NCBI GenBank assembly: GCA_030063045.1
Contig: JAQSEB010000104.1
Span: 620,001 to 684,000, forward strand
Length of the DNA: 64,000 nt
Source: Pratylenchus scribneri
Taxonomy: Eukaryota > Nematoda > Chromadorea > Rhabditida > Pratylenchidae
Reading direction: 5' to 3'
Shown: positions 53,401 to 64,000 of the stretch, one piece after another
Numbering within the stretch: position 1 is the stretch's first letter
Layout of the letters: each line of letters begins with the position of its first letter
Translations under genes and position numbers: made by a program
The notes under the pieces: generated by a model
What the model saw: only the letters and a program-made list of their open reading frames with translations
Database searches by the model: none
What the model was told of the DNA's origin: nothing

Positions 53401-55269
53401 CAATGCCTTAGGGGCCATAAGCCGAATGTGTAGAGTTGATTGTGAGTGGATGGCACATTTTGGCATCATTGCGCCATTTCCTCCTTCCTCCCAACTGAAA
53501 ACCGACGCCATCATCGCATTTGGGTGAACAAAGGCTGGGCCATTTGGGTAAAGGGGAGGGGGAAGGGGTGGTTGTTGGCGCGCCATCGGCGCGGAAACAG
53601 AAAAGAAGGCTGGGAAAGGGGAATGAGGGTTGGAGCCGATGGCACTGCAGGGCCCCCCTTGGGGGAGGGTTGTGGATGGGGGTTGTGTGCCATTCGAAGG
53701 ACCCAGAGGAGGGAATAAGGGCACCACCCCACCCCGGAAGGGCAGTGGATGATGCCTTCCATTGATGGGTGCCTGTCCATGTCCACCCCCTTCGAATGCG
53801 CGGCTACCGTTGGCGCCATTTCCTCCCCAGTCCGTCCCCCCATACTTCAATTCGTCCAATCCACCCTCTTCCCCTACGGCCTTTCCCTCATCTCATCAAC
53901 AGAGGAACCCCAAAACCTCTTCCCATTCCTTCTGCTCCGGTTCCCCCTTCCGCCGAACCGGCCTTCCCCCGGCCTTCCATTCACCTCCAGCAAAAATGGA
54001 CGCGCCAATTTCCCTCATTTTTGGTTTGTCCATTCCTTTCCCCCTCCTTTTGGTAGTCCCACTTTTTCGGAAAACTTATTTTGCCTCAGGCAATTTACAC
54101 ACTTTTTTGTGGGTTGAACCTTGTCGGGAAAGGGCGACTCGCGGACAGGCGCTAATTGGACAATTAGAAGGGAAAAAATTGAAATATTTTTTGGATATGT
54201 CAAAAAAATGATCATTTATTAATTTTGAATTTATTTCATCCCAAAAAAGCCACACGTTTTTTGGATTAGCAGCAGCAGGTGGGTGGACGGTGAAGTGTTC
54301 GAAATTTAAAAAAATGTTCCAAGCTGTGTCCATCCCTTTTTCCCCCATTACCAGCTGCTTTCCTTCCTTCCACCCATTTTCAGTCCAATTCCATTCCCCC
54401 GCATTCCCATTTCCATCCATAAAGCGGCTGTCTGAAAAAAAACACAAATGTTCCCTTCTCTCCGTTCACTAATATTTTTTAAATATTAATCCATTCAAAG
54501 TTTTTGCTAATATAAAAGGTTGAGTTTGAGTGGCATTTTGAAAATTGGACATTTATAATTTAAATTTAATCTAATAAATCAGAAACCGGTTTTAAACCCT
54601 ACAAACTTTATATCAATTTGTAGGTCTCATCGAGAGGCGTCGAATGATATATAAAATATCAGGTTTTGGCCCAAAAGTGGTTTAAAATCAAAAACTGGAA
54701 AATATGGTTTAAACGGTTTAATACCCTTTAATTTAACCAAACCATGACAAATTATATACCAATCGACGCAACTGGATGAGATCTATAAATAGGTATATGG
54801 TTTATAGGGTTTAAAACTGGTTTCTGATTTATTAGAGTAAAAAATAAATGTCCCATTTTCAAATGCGCGAATGCGATATAAAATTCTGTTTTTGGCTATT
54901 TATTTCTAATTAGGCTAAAATTTGTTCCGAAAAGCTATTAACATTTATTCCTCTACCAATTAATTAAATAAATGGCTTCATGTTTTGCTTAATTTCCCCT
55001 TTTAATTCTCACCAAATTGCCAATAATCATCCCCCATTTCTTTCTGTTCAATTCTCCATTCCTCCCAATCCCAATAATTTCCCTCACTTTCCCGCGCATT
55101 TCCCATTCCATTTTGACCTTCGCTTCCTCTTTCTTTGATTTCCCTCCAATTCTTCTCCCTCCCAAAAAATCCAAGCCAATTTCGCGCAAATCGCCGCTGA
55201 TCCAATTAATAAATATTATAAATTTTTTGCCAAATTTTTAGATTAAAAACATTTCAAAATATTTCGACG
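50488..55269. other. Long gene-free region upstream of the E2F gene
   Basis: 4.8 kb with GC-richer islands at about 50.8-51.3, 52.3-52.6 and 53.3-54.1 kb. The islands contain overlapping open frames on both strands (up to 196 codons), low in motif content and mutually mirrored, so I call none of them genes. The plus strand is mostly pyrimidine-biased, as in the region before the zinc-finger gene. One foldback MITE copy lies at 54571-54835. Confidence 0.5.
54571..54835. mobile_element. Foldback MITE-like element, copy 2
   Basis: 265 bp with the same termini as the 21720-21982 copy (CTAATAAATCAGAAACCGG … TTTCTGATTTATTAG). The left and right arms align with each other over most of their length (for example GGTCTCATCGAG and the inverse of CTGGATGAGATC), so the element is one long imperfect hairpin. 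Intergenic, about 430 bp before the E2F start. Confidence 0.82.
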
Positions 55270-58200
55270 ATGTTCGGCGAAGAGGAAGAACAAAATACAT
55301 TTGTGGATGTTTGCGGCGACAATGAGGAGGAAAACAAGGAAAATGCTGGCAGCCAAAAATGCGCCATCAAATTTCGGATTCATCCGTAAAAATTTTGGAG
55401 GACAAATTTGTGAACGAGGCAAGTTCTTTGGACATTTATATAAGACTTTCTTATGTTTATTTAAATACTGTATTTTAATTGATACCGTATTTTTTGCATT
55501 AGAAGCCCCCCTTGACTTTGAGGTACCTTTGCTTGTCGACAGATAACAGAATTAGACCCTAAATTTGCCGATTTTTGGGCTTCGAAAATTAGTGGCCCAG
55601 GGCTTTCATTAGAAAATTTTATATCTTACGTGTAAAATTCCTCGATTTTCCAGTTTTGACTTCTTCAAACCAATTGGAAATTCAAAAAACTCCTCAAATG
55701 GCATTGACATTCTCATCCACTTCCAATTCAAAAACAGAAAATTATCCATCATCGATGCAGCACGAAAATAGTGACAATGATGAAAATGATGGAATTGGAG
55801 GAAATCAAGACGAAAACTCTATCCCTTCAAAAAAATCGACGGTGGTGTCGAGGAAGGAAAAATCGCTTGGCAAATTGTGCGGCCCATTTTTGGTTCGAGT
55901 TGGCCAGGAGGCAAGCGCCGGTCGCGATGTCCATTTGGAGACAATTGCGCGGAATATGCGGGTGGAGAAAAGACGAATTTACGATATTGTGAATGTAATG
56001 GAGGCATTGGAAGTGATGCAAAAAACGAACAAATCATTCTATAAATGGCATGGACTTGGCCAATTGCCAATGCTAATGCATGCACTGCAAAGGTGAATAG
56101 GGAAATTTAGAAGCCCCTGGACTTCTAATACGAAATACGTTAACTTATTATTACAAAAGGAGCCATATAAAAATGAAAAATTCTTCGAGTTTTCAGTGAG
56201 GCTCAACACGGAAAATTGCCAAAACGAATTGCGGATGCGGAGGGGGCAATGTGCAAATTTGCGGAATTTTCTGATGCCAATAAGTCGGCTGAAAATGTAC
56301 AAAATTTGCCATCAAATGGAGAGGAAAAACAACCAGCAGGAATGAAGGCAACAAATTCAATGGAAATTTGTCCAATCGAAGGGGCGGCAGCATTGGAAGA
56401 GGATCCAGCATTTGGGGAAATGGCCAGTCGAGATCGATGCGGCAAAAATTCATTGGCCCAATTGTGCCGACGATTTTTGATGGTGAGAAAATTGGAATGG
56501 AAGATGGAGAGTCAACTTTGGAAGACAAAATTGCTTGAATTCACTTATGGAAATGGAACCTTATTCATATTCATTTTTTGATACCCTATTTCCTCTATTA
56601 AAAGCTCACCCTCTAATAGTAGCCCATCCTCAATTTTGAGGTATTCTATCTTTTGAAAACCCTTTATTGCATTTTTACTGCCATTGGGCTCTACAAAAAA
56701 AGCTTTAGTTTGTTCAAAAATGTCGACATATAACAGAGTTAAACCCTAAATCATGCATCTTTTTGGGATTAGCTTCGAAACTTATAAGCCCATCGACTTC
56801 TAGAGGAAATAAGGTAGAAAAAATACTGCAAAATTCATTTTAATATTCCAAAATATTGGCACATTTTCCCCATCAAAGGTTCTTCTATGCAATCCGCATC
56901 GTCGCCGGGTTAGTTTGGATGTGGTCAGCACTTTGCTCATCAATGATCCGACGGACACGGCCAATGCTTTTGAACCACCCTCCCGTTCAAGATGCCGCCG
57001 CCTTTATGACATTGCCAATGTTCTTGTGGAAATGAGACTCGTCCAAAAGAGGAATTCAATGTTTGGAACGAAGAAAATTCCACTTTTCGAATATTGTGGA
57101 CCCGAACCTGACGGTAAATTTAAGGAGGGAATAAATGGCAATTATTAGTTTTTAAATTTTTGATTTTTAGCAAATCCGATCAATGCCGAACAAAGAATGG
57201 AGGAATTTCAACAGCGAAGTGGACTGACAATATCCATCTTTAATAAACATGCTCAAACCGATTCAACAATTCGGCCAGGAAATGGAGAAATTGGAAATGA
57301 TGAAAATGGGCCTTCGGGGGAAATGAGCAATGGGACTGAAACAATGACAGCGATGAAAAGGAAAAGGCAAGAATTTTGGGGAAGCGATTAAATTTTGGGA
57401 TGGAATATTTGTTGGACTGGAAAAATGATTTTGCAAAAATAAATTTGGATTATCCAAAAAATATAAATGACTAGGCAATTTTAGAGGACAAGAATTCGGA
57501 ACCAAGTATGAGAAATCGATATAATTAAAAAATAATTTTATGATATATTTTTTAAGCAACTTATTAGGCGAATATTTGGGGGGAAATAAGAATGAAAGAG
57601 GGAAGAAAAAATTGTATTTTTCAGGGAAATGTTAGAAGAAAAGCCCTCAGGATCAATCCATTCATCAGACAATAACCTTCTTCTTGCTGGAATTTCTACT
57701 GTAGAAAAGAATCAGCCACAATTGGTCCCATCAAGTTCAAAGAATATTGGGCCGAATAAAGAGAAAAATGTGAAGGAGATCGTCAAGAAGAATGAAACAA
57801 TTAAAATGGAGCCCAAAGAATCGGAGAATTGTCCCCCAGCGGCGAAAAAGCCACGACGCATTCTCGGCGAAAAACAATTGAACCATCAAAAATCGCAAAA
57901 TGAGCCACAAATTTTGCCTCGACCACAGCCTTTGGTATGTTTTTTGGGTGGCAATTGGGTTAGATTCCGAACGTAAAAACATAAATGGTTAGAAGGCAGT
58001 CTAATGCAAATTTTTGGGTGAAATTTTTATTGAACAGAATCCAGAATTAACCAAAAATTCAACGAAATTGTCAAAATTGTTTCCAGTTGCCATATTTCCT
58101 GCACCCAAATCCAAATGTGCCACCAACTCCTCCACTGCCATCTCCGGCACCATCTTTGCCATTTTCCTCCATTCCACTGCTTCGATTCGGGCCCCCACCC

Positions 58201-58761
58201 CCATTCCCCCCGGCTGCCCAATTTTGGTCATCTTCTTCCCATCAAAATTTGGCATTTGCCGCCGCCCAACAATTAGTTGCCGCATATTCCACCGGCACAT
58301 TGCCTCCTCCAATTTCACCGATCCCTCAAATTCCACCAATTTCCACCAATCCGCCAGTGATTTCCTCACAATCAGCCAAAATGCGCCATTCTGTTCAGTC
58401 CATACTTGGTTGCTCACAAAAAGGTGGGACATCCGAACAAAAGACTTATAATTAGGGCATTATTTTCACATATTTTCTTATAAAAATTGGGAACAAATTT
58501 TGGTTTACAATGGACCAAAAAATAAATTAATTTTAATTACAAAAATAATAAAATTTATCAAATAATTTGAATATTGATCTGTGCATTTTTCAATTTTTCA
58601 ATAAATTTTCAGAAAACATTGCAGCCGGAAATGGATCGCCGCATGCATTCAAGCCGCCTCCCTCTTCCTCCCAGCAAAATTTCCCGAAAGGAACGACCGC
58701 AAATCGAGCATTGCCTTTTGGCCAAAAACATCAAAATGTAATTGGCAATGAAAGAAAATAG
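55270..58761 (+). CDS. efl-3: Atypical E2F (E2F7/8, efl-3-like) with two DNA-binding domains
   Basis: About eight exons. First winged helix: SRKEKSLGKLCGPFLVRVGQ, IARNMRVEKRRIYDIVNVME, SFYKWHGLGQLPMLMHAL (55840-56095). Second: DRCGKNSLAQLCRRFLM spliced to VLLCNPHRRVSLDVVSTLL, CRRLYDIANVLVEMRLVQ, KIPLFEYCGPEPD (56430-57110). Two RRxYDI-containing domains and no DP-dimerisation or Rb-binding segment define the E2F7/8 class, which represses E2F targets without DP. The C-terminal exons are Pro/Ser-rich (LPYFLHPNPNVPPTPPLPSP), with stop at 58761. The acidic N-terminus from the ATG at 55270 contains a KEN box (EENKENAG). However, the frame that splices correctly to exon 2 through the GC donor at 55419 is a different one, with ATG at 55307. 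The start is therefore unresolved. The intron 57367-57624 is also GC-AG. Confidence 0.88.
55476..55640. repeat. Diverged repeat in E2F intron 1
   Basis: Contains GAAGCCCC…TTGACTTTGAGGTA, then CGACAGATAACAGAATTAGA with CCCTAAAT, then GGGCTTCGAAA. The same words in the same order occur at 56580-56830 in a later intron of the gene, and a fragment (GAAGCCCCTGGACTTCTAAT) begins the intron at 56098. Partial terminal inversion suggests a MITE remnant. Confidence 0.6.
56580..56830. repeat. Diverged repeat in E2F intron 3, related to the one in intron 1
   Basis: Ends CCCTATTTCCTCTATTAAAA on the left and TCTAGAGGAAATAAGG on the right, an imperfect inverted pair. Internal CGACATATAACAGAGTTAAA with CCCTAAAT, and AGCTTCGAAA, match the intron-1 repeat. 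It lies in the intron between the RRFLM and VLLCNP exons. Confidence 0.6.
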
Positions 58762-58952
58762 GCGAATAATTAATTGACTAATTTTTTGCATCAAATTTGT
58801 TTTTTCAATTTCCTTAATTTTGTGCAACCATTTTTACATTTTTGCCAAATTTTTCATTTTTATGGCCAATAATTATTTGTCAAATATTAATATTATAATA
58901 AAATTTGTCGATCTCATTGAAATGAAAATAATAACAAATACATCCACATTCA

Positions 58953-61900
58953 TTACACAGGGAATATTTTTGTGTATGTGATTGTCGTGTGTTCTCGCAT
59001 TCCGTGGGTTAACTGAAATAAATAATTATTCATTTTTGGCCACAAATTTCCCACCGTTTCCATGTCAAGTCTCGAATCCAAATGATGTCCATCAATTAGG
59101 ATCCATTCCCTGACCAAATCATGGACGGGTAAATCTCTGCTGAAACTAATCCGTCCAATGTCGACCAATTTGAAGCGAATTCGAAAATTTGAGACAGGTC
59201 CTTCCTCGATGGTGACAAAACCTGCGAATTTGGTGTCATTAAAAATATGAAAAATTGGTGAAAATTAATTCTTTTTGATTTTTGGTCTGCATTTAAAAAT
59301 ATACATATATAGAAAATATATGAAGGAGGAATAGTCTTAAAAATTGAGCAAATAATTGAAATATTGTAATTTGTAATAATCAAAAAAAAATGTCCAACCA
59401 AAAATATTGGAGAATTGGAATCATCTGGGCTTTGTGTATTCTTGAATACAGTATAATGCCTTCTACTTTCCCTTTTCTATTATCTATTTTGATTGTGAAA
59501 AGGCAAAGGGGAATAAAGAAAGGAGGGACAGCTTTGATAATACCCTAAGGACATCACAGATACAGTAGCCTTTTATTATTTCCCTTTTCTTCGAATATGA
59601 GGAATTTTAATTACAATCGCAAATCAGAATTACAATTACAATTACAAATCAGAATTACAATTACAATTACAATCGCAAATCAGAATTACAATTACAATTA
59701 CAAATCAGAATTACAATTACAATTACAATCGCAAATCAGAATTACAATTACAATTACAAATCAGAATTACAATTACAATTACAATCGCAAATCAGAATTA
59801 CAATTACAAATCAGAATTACAATTACAATCGCAAATCAGAATTACAATTACAATTACAAATCAGAATTACAATTACAATTACAATCGCAAATCAGAATTA
59901 CAATTACAAATCAGAATTACAATTACAAATCAGAATTACAATTACAATCGCAAATCAGAATTACAATTACAATTACAAATCAGAATTACAATTACAATCG
60001 CAAATCAGAATTACAATTACAATTACAAATCAGAATTACAATTACAATTACAAATCAGAATTACAATTACAATTACAATCGCAAATCAGAATTACAATTA
60101 CAATTGCAAATCAGAATTACAATTACAATTACAATCGCAAATCAGAATTACAATTACAATTACAAATCAGAATTCGCAAATCAGAATTACAATTACAATC
60201 GCAAATCAGAATTACAATTACAATTACAAATCAGAATTTACAATTACAATCGCAAATCAGAATTACAATTACAATTACAAATCAGAATTACAATTACAAT
60301 TACAATCGCAAATCAGAATTACAATTACAATTGCAAATCAGAATTACAATTACAATTACAATCGCAAATCAGAATTACAATTACAATTACAAATCAGAAT
60401 TCGCAAATCAGAATTACAATTACAATCGCAAATCAAAATTACAATTACAATTACAAATCAGAATTTACAATTACAATCGCAAATCAGAATTACAATTACA
60501 AATCAGAATTTACAATTACAATTACAAATCAGAATTACAATTACAATTGCAAATCAGAATTACAATTACAATTACAATCGCAAATCAGAATTACAATTAC
60601 AATCGCAAATCAAAATTACAATTACAATTACAATTACAAATCAGAATTTACAATTACAATCGCAAATCAGAATTACAATTTCAAATCAGAATTTACAATT
60701 ACAATTACAAATCAGAATTACAATTACAATTGCAAATCAGAATTACAATTACAATTACAATTACAAATCAGAATTACAATTACAATTGCAAATCAGAATT
60801 ACAATTACAATTACAATCGCAAATCAGAATTACAATTACAATTACAAATCAGAATTCGCAAATCAGAATTACAATTACAATCGCAAATCAAAATTACAAT
60901 TACAATTACAAATCAGAATTTACAATTACAATCGCAAATCAGAATTACAATTACAATTACAATCGCAAATCAGAATTACAATTACAATTACAAATCAGAA
61001 TTCGCAAATCAGAATTACAATTACAAATCAGAATTACAATTACAATTACAAATCAGAATTCGCAAATCAGAATTACAATTACAATCGCAAATCAAAATTA
61101 CAATTACAATTACAAATCAGAATTTACAATTACAATCGCAAATCAGAATTACAATTACAATTACAAATCAGAATTACAATTACAATTACAAATCAGAATT
61201 CGCAAATCAGAATTACAACTACAATCGCAAATCAAAATTACAATTACAATTGCAAATCAGAATTACAATTACAATTACAAATCAGAATTACAATTACAAT
61301 TACAAATCAGAATTACAATTACAATTACAAATCAGAATTCGCAAATCAGAATTACAATTACAATTACAAATCAGAATTCGCAAATCAGAATTACAATTAC
61401 AATCGCAAATCAAAATTACAATTACAATTACAAATCAGAATTTACAATTACAATCGCAAATCAGAATTACAATTACAATCGCAAATCAGAATTACAATTA
61501 CAATCGCAAATCAGAATTACAATTACAATCGCAAATCAAAATTACAATTACAATCGCAAATCAGAATTACAATTACAATTACAAATCAGAATTACAATTA
61601 CAATCGCAAATCAGAATTACAATTACAATTACAAATCAGAATTTACAATTACAATCGCAAATCAGAATTACAATTACAATTACAAATCAGTAATCCAAAA
61701 TTGGTATATTTTTATACCTAAATTACTCCCAAAATCATTTTTATATTTATATTTTTTGCCCACATTTTATTTTAAATAATCCTAATTTAATTCTAATATC
61801 ATTTCCAAATCCAACCATTATTCATGACAGTGGTTAAAGCCACTCGAGTTGTGCCACTGTAAACGGTGATGAATCCATTCTCACTATGCAATTCATCTTT

Positions 61901-62421
61901 GTCATGGGAAGACCTTTTTATGGAAGAATGTCGACCAAAAAAGATTATCAACAGAACTTACCATGCAAATGCCCTAGAAAAGGAGAGTGGAAATTAATGA
62001 ATTATTTGATAAGGGAAATGATTATCCGAAAATTGGCTTAAAATGGTCATATATTTGATTTTTAATTCCTAATTTATATTCCAATTGAAGCTAAATTTAC
62101 GATTTTCAAATGCTATCAAATTTGTCCTATCAAATTAATTCCATCGATAATATCTTGTCTAAAATAAATTCTTTAAAAAAACGAACGTATAATTGAAAGC
62201 AGGCTCGGAATTGAGATGCGCATCGGAAAGACTGATGGAAATCTCCTCACCATATGTGAATTTGGGAATTGTGGGGAACACCTGGGGAAAATTATCATAA
62301 ATTGTGATCATTATCAAGAATTGGGCCAGCTTTTTAGATTAAAAGAATTGAAATTTAGCTATCCCCAATTGAATAGCCTACCGCCTTTCCATTGTGCTCG
62401 GAACGCCAAACGCCGAGTAAC
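58953..62421 (-). CDS. Unrecognised protein-coding gene, 5' end not resolved; satellite in intron
   Basis: Exons joined by matching phase: VTRRLAFRAQWKG (62421-62385); a GC-AG intron (62282-62384); VPHNSQIHIW; a 12-nt microexon near 61970 (AFAW across its junctions); SSHDKDELHSENGFITVYSG (about 61915-61800) ending MNNG; then, across a 2.5 kb intron, FVTIEEGPVSNFRIRFKLVD, RISFSRDLPVHDLVREWILI, DGHHLDSRLDMET; and a last exon LTHGMREHTTITYTK ending at 58953. The resulting ~135 residues read like one beta-rich domain, but I do not recognise the family. The first exon(s) lie upstream of 62421. An opposite-strand frame at 62216-62467 overlaps two of these exons and is judged a shadow. Confidence rests on consistent phases over five junctions. 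Confidence 0.5.
59604..61688. repeat. 2.1 kb TTACAA/CGCAAATCAGA satellite
   Basis: Composite tandem array: one to four AATTAC/TTACAA hexamers capped by either ACAAATCAG or ATCGCAAATCAG. Typical units are 19 or 25 bp, one more than a multiple of six. Each unit therefore shifts the frame by one, and because no frame of any unit has a stop, a 698-codon open frame and several nested ones arise. It lies in the 2.5 kb intron of the unrecognised minus-strand gene, where it is read as the complement. Confidence 0.93.
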
Positions 62422-64000
62422 CTTTTTTGTAGAAAATTATATGAGAATTGAAGTGGACAGACCATGAAATTGGCTTCAAATTATCCGGCACTCGAGATTC
62501 GTCATAATCTAGAAAAATGGTGATGGGGACAATTCGAATTTCAATTTCTTAATTAGATAAACTGAATTCGAATCGATGGATAAAGTTTTATTACTTAATA
62601 CATAGATTGGCTGAAGGTTATCTTCATGGAATGGGTAAGTTATTAGAGAATATTTGGCTTAATTTATTCTTTTTTTATCGGATTAAATATTAATGATTTT
62701 TAAATATAATCGTTAGCAAGAATTCTGACTTCGACAAAATTACAAAAATTCCTTTGTTCTGATTCAATTTTAAATTTTACCTCTGGCAGAATAGGCCAAA
62801 ACGGCACTGATGAAAAGTGGAAAGGTAACAAAAATATTCCTCTGGGAACGCATTTGGCCAATGGCAAAATTGGAAAAATTTGTCTTAAATGCGGGAATTG
62901 AAGTTTTGATTATTTTGATTGGAGAAAATGAGTGGGAAAAACGGGTTCCGGGGCAGAAGTAAGCGGAATGTTGAAGGCCAAATCGAAAGTCGATTTTACT
63001 GCGTCAAATTTTCCCTTTTTACAAAAATTTGCGGCCGCCTTCCAAATGGCCATCATCATTGCCTTTTTGTGATACTTTCTCTCTAATATCTTTTTTTTTG
63101 CAAAATTGGCGGTTTCTTTGAGTTTGTCCCAAACCCATAATATTTTTTTGCATTTTATGAACTCCGACTGGCCGCGCAAAATTCCTTCGAATTATTTTAC
63201 CCCTTTAAATGGGGAGGGAGAGACCCATTGGCCTACTCCCCGAGGCAATTTATATGAATTGAATGAATCAATGTTTCGATGGACCCGAAAGCAAATTTTT
63301 CCTAGAAAGGGAAAAAGTTCGCATCAGCCGTCAATATTCGCGCATTCTCCATCTCCATCATTGTTTCTTTCATGTTTTGATGTTTTCGGTGGAACTTCTT
63401 CTCCAGCATTCCTCAAATGAATGAAAGGAGGTCATCAATGGGAAAGGAAGGGAATTGGGCCGAGAATTTGATTTTCCCTCATTGTTTCTGGCCTGATGAC
63501 TGGAACTGTTTTTCCTCAAAAGTCAAAACAATTCAGCAAATTGTTCTTCTCATCACGTCATTTCCATTGTTTTGTATTGTTCCTTCAATGTCATATTTAT
63601 ATTCCTTCTTCGCCCATTGTTGACCAATTTTGAGGTCACCCGCTGCTCTCTGCTGCAAATGAATAATGTTGAGGTAAATTCATCAATGAATTTTTCATCA
63701 AAGTATGAATTTGTTATCAAAAATATGAAATTATAATTTTTGGGCATATTTGTTGTTATGAATTGGTAGAATTTGAATAATGATAAGTGTGCGAATTTTT
63801 GTGTTGTTTTCTATTTATTGTTGAATTGGCTTCCTCAATTGCCGGCTTCCCCAGTTCGAGTTGTTTTGGCAAATATTGCACCAAAATTTTGGCAAATGTT
63901 GCTCATTTTTGGCATAAACAACTCGGGACTACAGGGTAGACGGCAGATTGGAGGGAATATTTGGAGAAAATGCCGCGAAAATATCGGACATTAAAGGATT
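62422..64000. other. Right edge, no supported gene
   Basis: Probably includes the missing 5' exons of the unrecognised minus-strand gene. A minus-strand 89-codon frame at 62910-63179 (lysine-rich, WDKLKETANFAKKK) could be one of them but has no clear splice partner. No other feature could be supported. Confidence 0.4.

Noticed and set aside
53362..54211. Several 80-165 codon frames on both strands
   Set aside because: Same reasoning: GC-rich, Pro/Gly/Arg-biased, mutually overlapping, no motif.
59597..61693. 698-codon open frame and nested frames of 482 and 311 codons
   Set aside because: They are products of a stop-free tandem repeat, frame-rotating with each unit and lying within an intron of an opposite-strand gene.
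62216..62467. 83-codon plus-strand frame (CEFGNCGEHLGKIIINCDH)
   Set aside because: It overlaps two minus-strand exons that splice in phase with a longer model, and it has no splice partners or signal of its own. I kept the minus-strand reading, with moderate doubt.

Overview
The window is nuclear DNA of a nematode. Genes are broken by many short introns (about 42-60 bp), the background is AT-rich, and several proteins belong to nematode-specific or nematode-expanded families: an SXP/RAL-2 (DUF148) secreted protein, a CAP/venom-allergen-like protein, Srt-type and related chemoreceptor GPCRs, and a nematode-style BPI/LBP protein. At least eight introns have GC-AG ends. As I recall, raised GC-AG use has been reported in Globodera cyst nematodes, so a tylenchid (possibly plant-parasitic) source is plausible, but the sequence does not prove it. 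All gene models were spliced by eye from reading frame, phase and family conservation. Small exon boundaries and most 5' ends are provisional.

Layout. 0-0.5 kb: a possible signal-peptide exon (-). 1.4-12.4 kb: four neighbouring genes for secreted proteins: BPI/LBP lipid-binding protein (-), SXP/RAL-2 (-), an AstE/AspA-like zinc deacylase that looks broken by a small deletion (+), and a CAP protein (-). 14-22.3 kb: three chemoreceptor-type GPCRs (-, -, +); the last two are paralogues arranged head to head. 22.6-26 kb: a two-domain rhamnose-pathway enzyme (4,6-dehydratase fused to an epimerase/reductase-like domain) (+). 26-33.4 kb: a long gene-free stretch, GC-richer and pyrimidine-skewed, in front of a five-finger zinc-finger regulator (+, 33.4-36.3 kb). 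39.1-40.2 kb: a small secreted protein-kinase-like gene (+). 40.4-45.9 kb: a trefoil-containing GH31 alpha-glucosidase (-). 46.7-48.1 kb: an SLC35F-type transporter (-). 48.1-55.3 kb: a second long gene-free region. 55.3-58.8 kb: an atypical E2F (E2F7/8, efl-3 type) with two DNA-binding domains (+). 59-62.4 kb: an unrecognised gene (-) whose intron holds a 2.1 kb satellite.

Repeats are the other main theme. A 27-bp minisatellite with a perfect 12-bp palindrome occurs as four separate arrays. A 26-bp repeat occurs in two places in opposite orientation. A ~140-bp A/T-only tandem repeat lies near 13.5-14 kb. At least three families of foldback, MITE-like elements sit in introns or intergenic DNA. 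I saw no tRNA, rRNA, CRISPR, viral or prokaryotic operon features.
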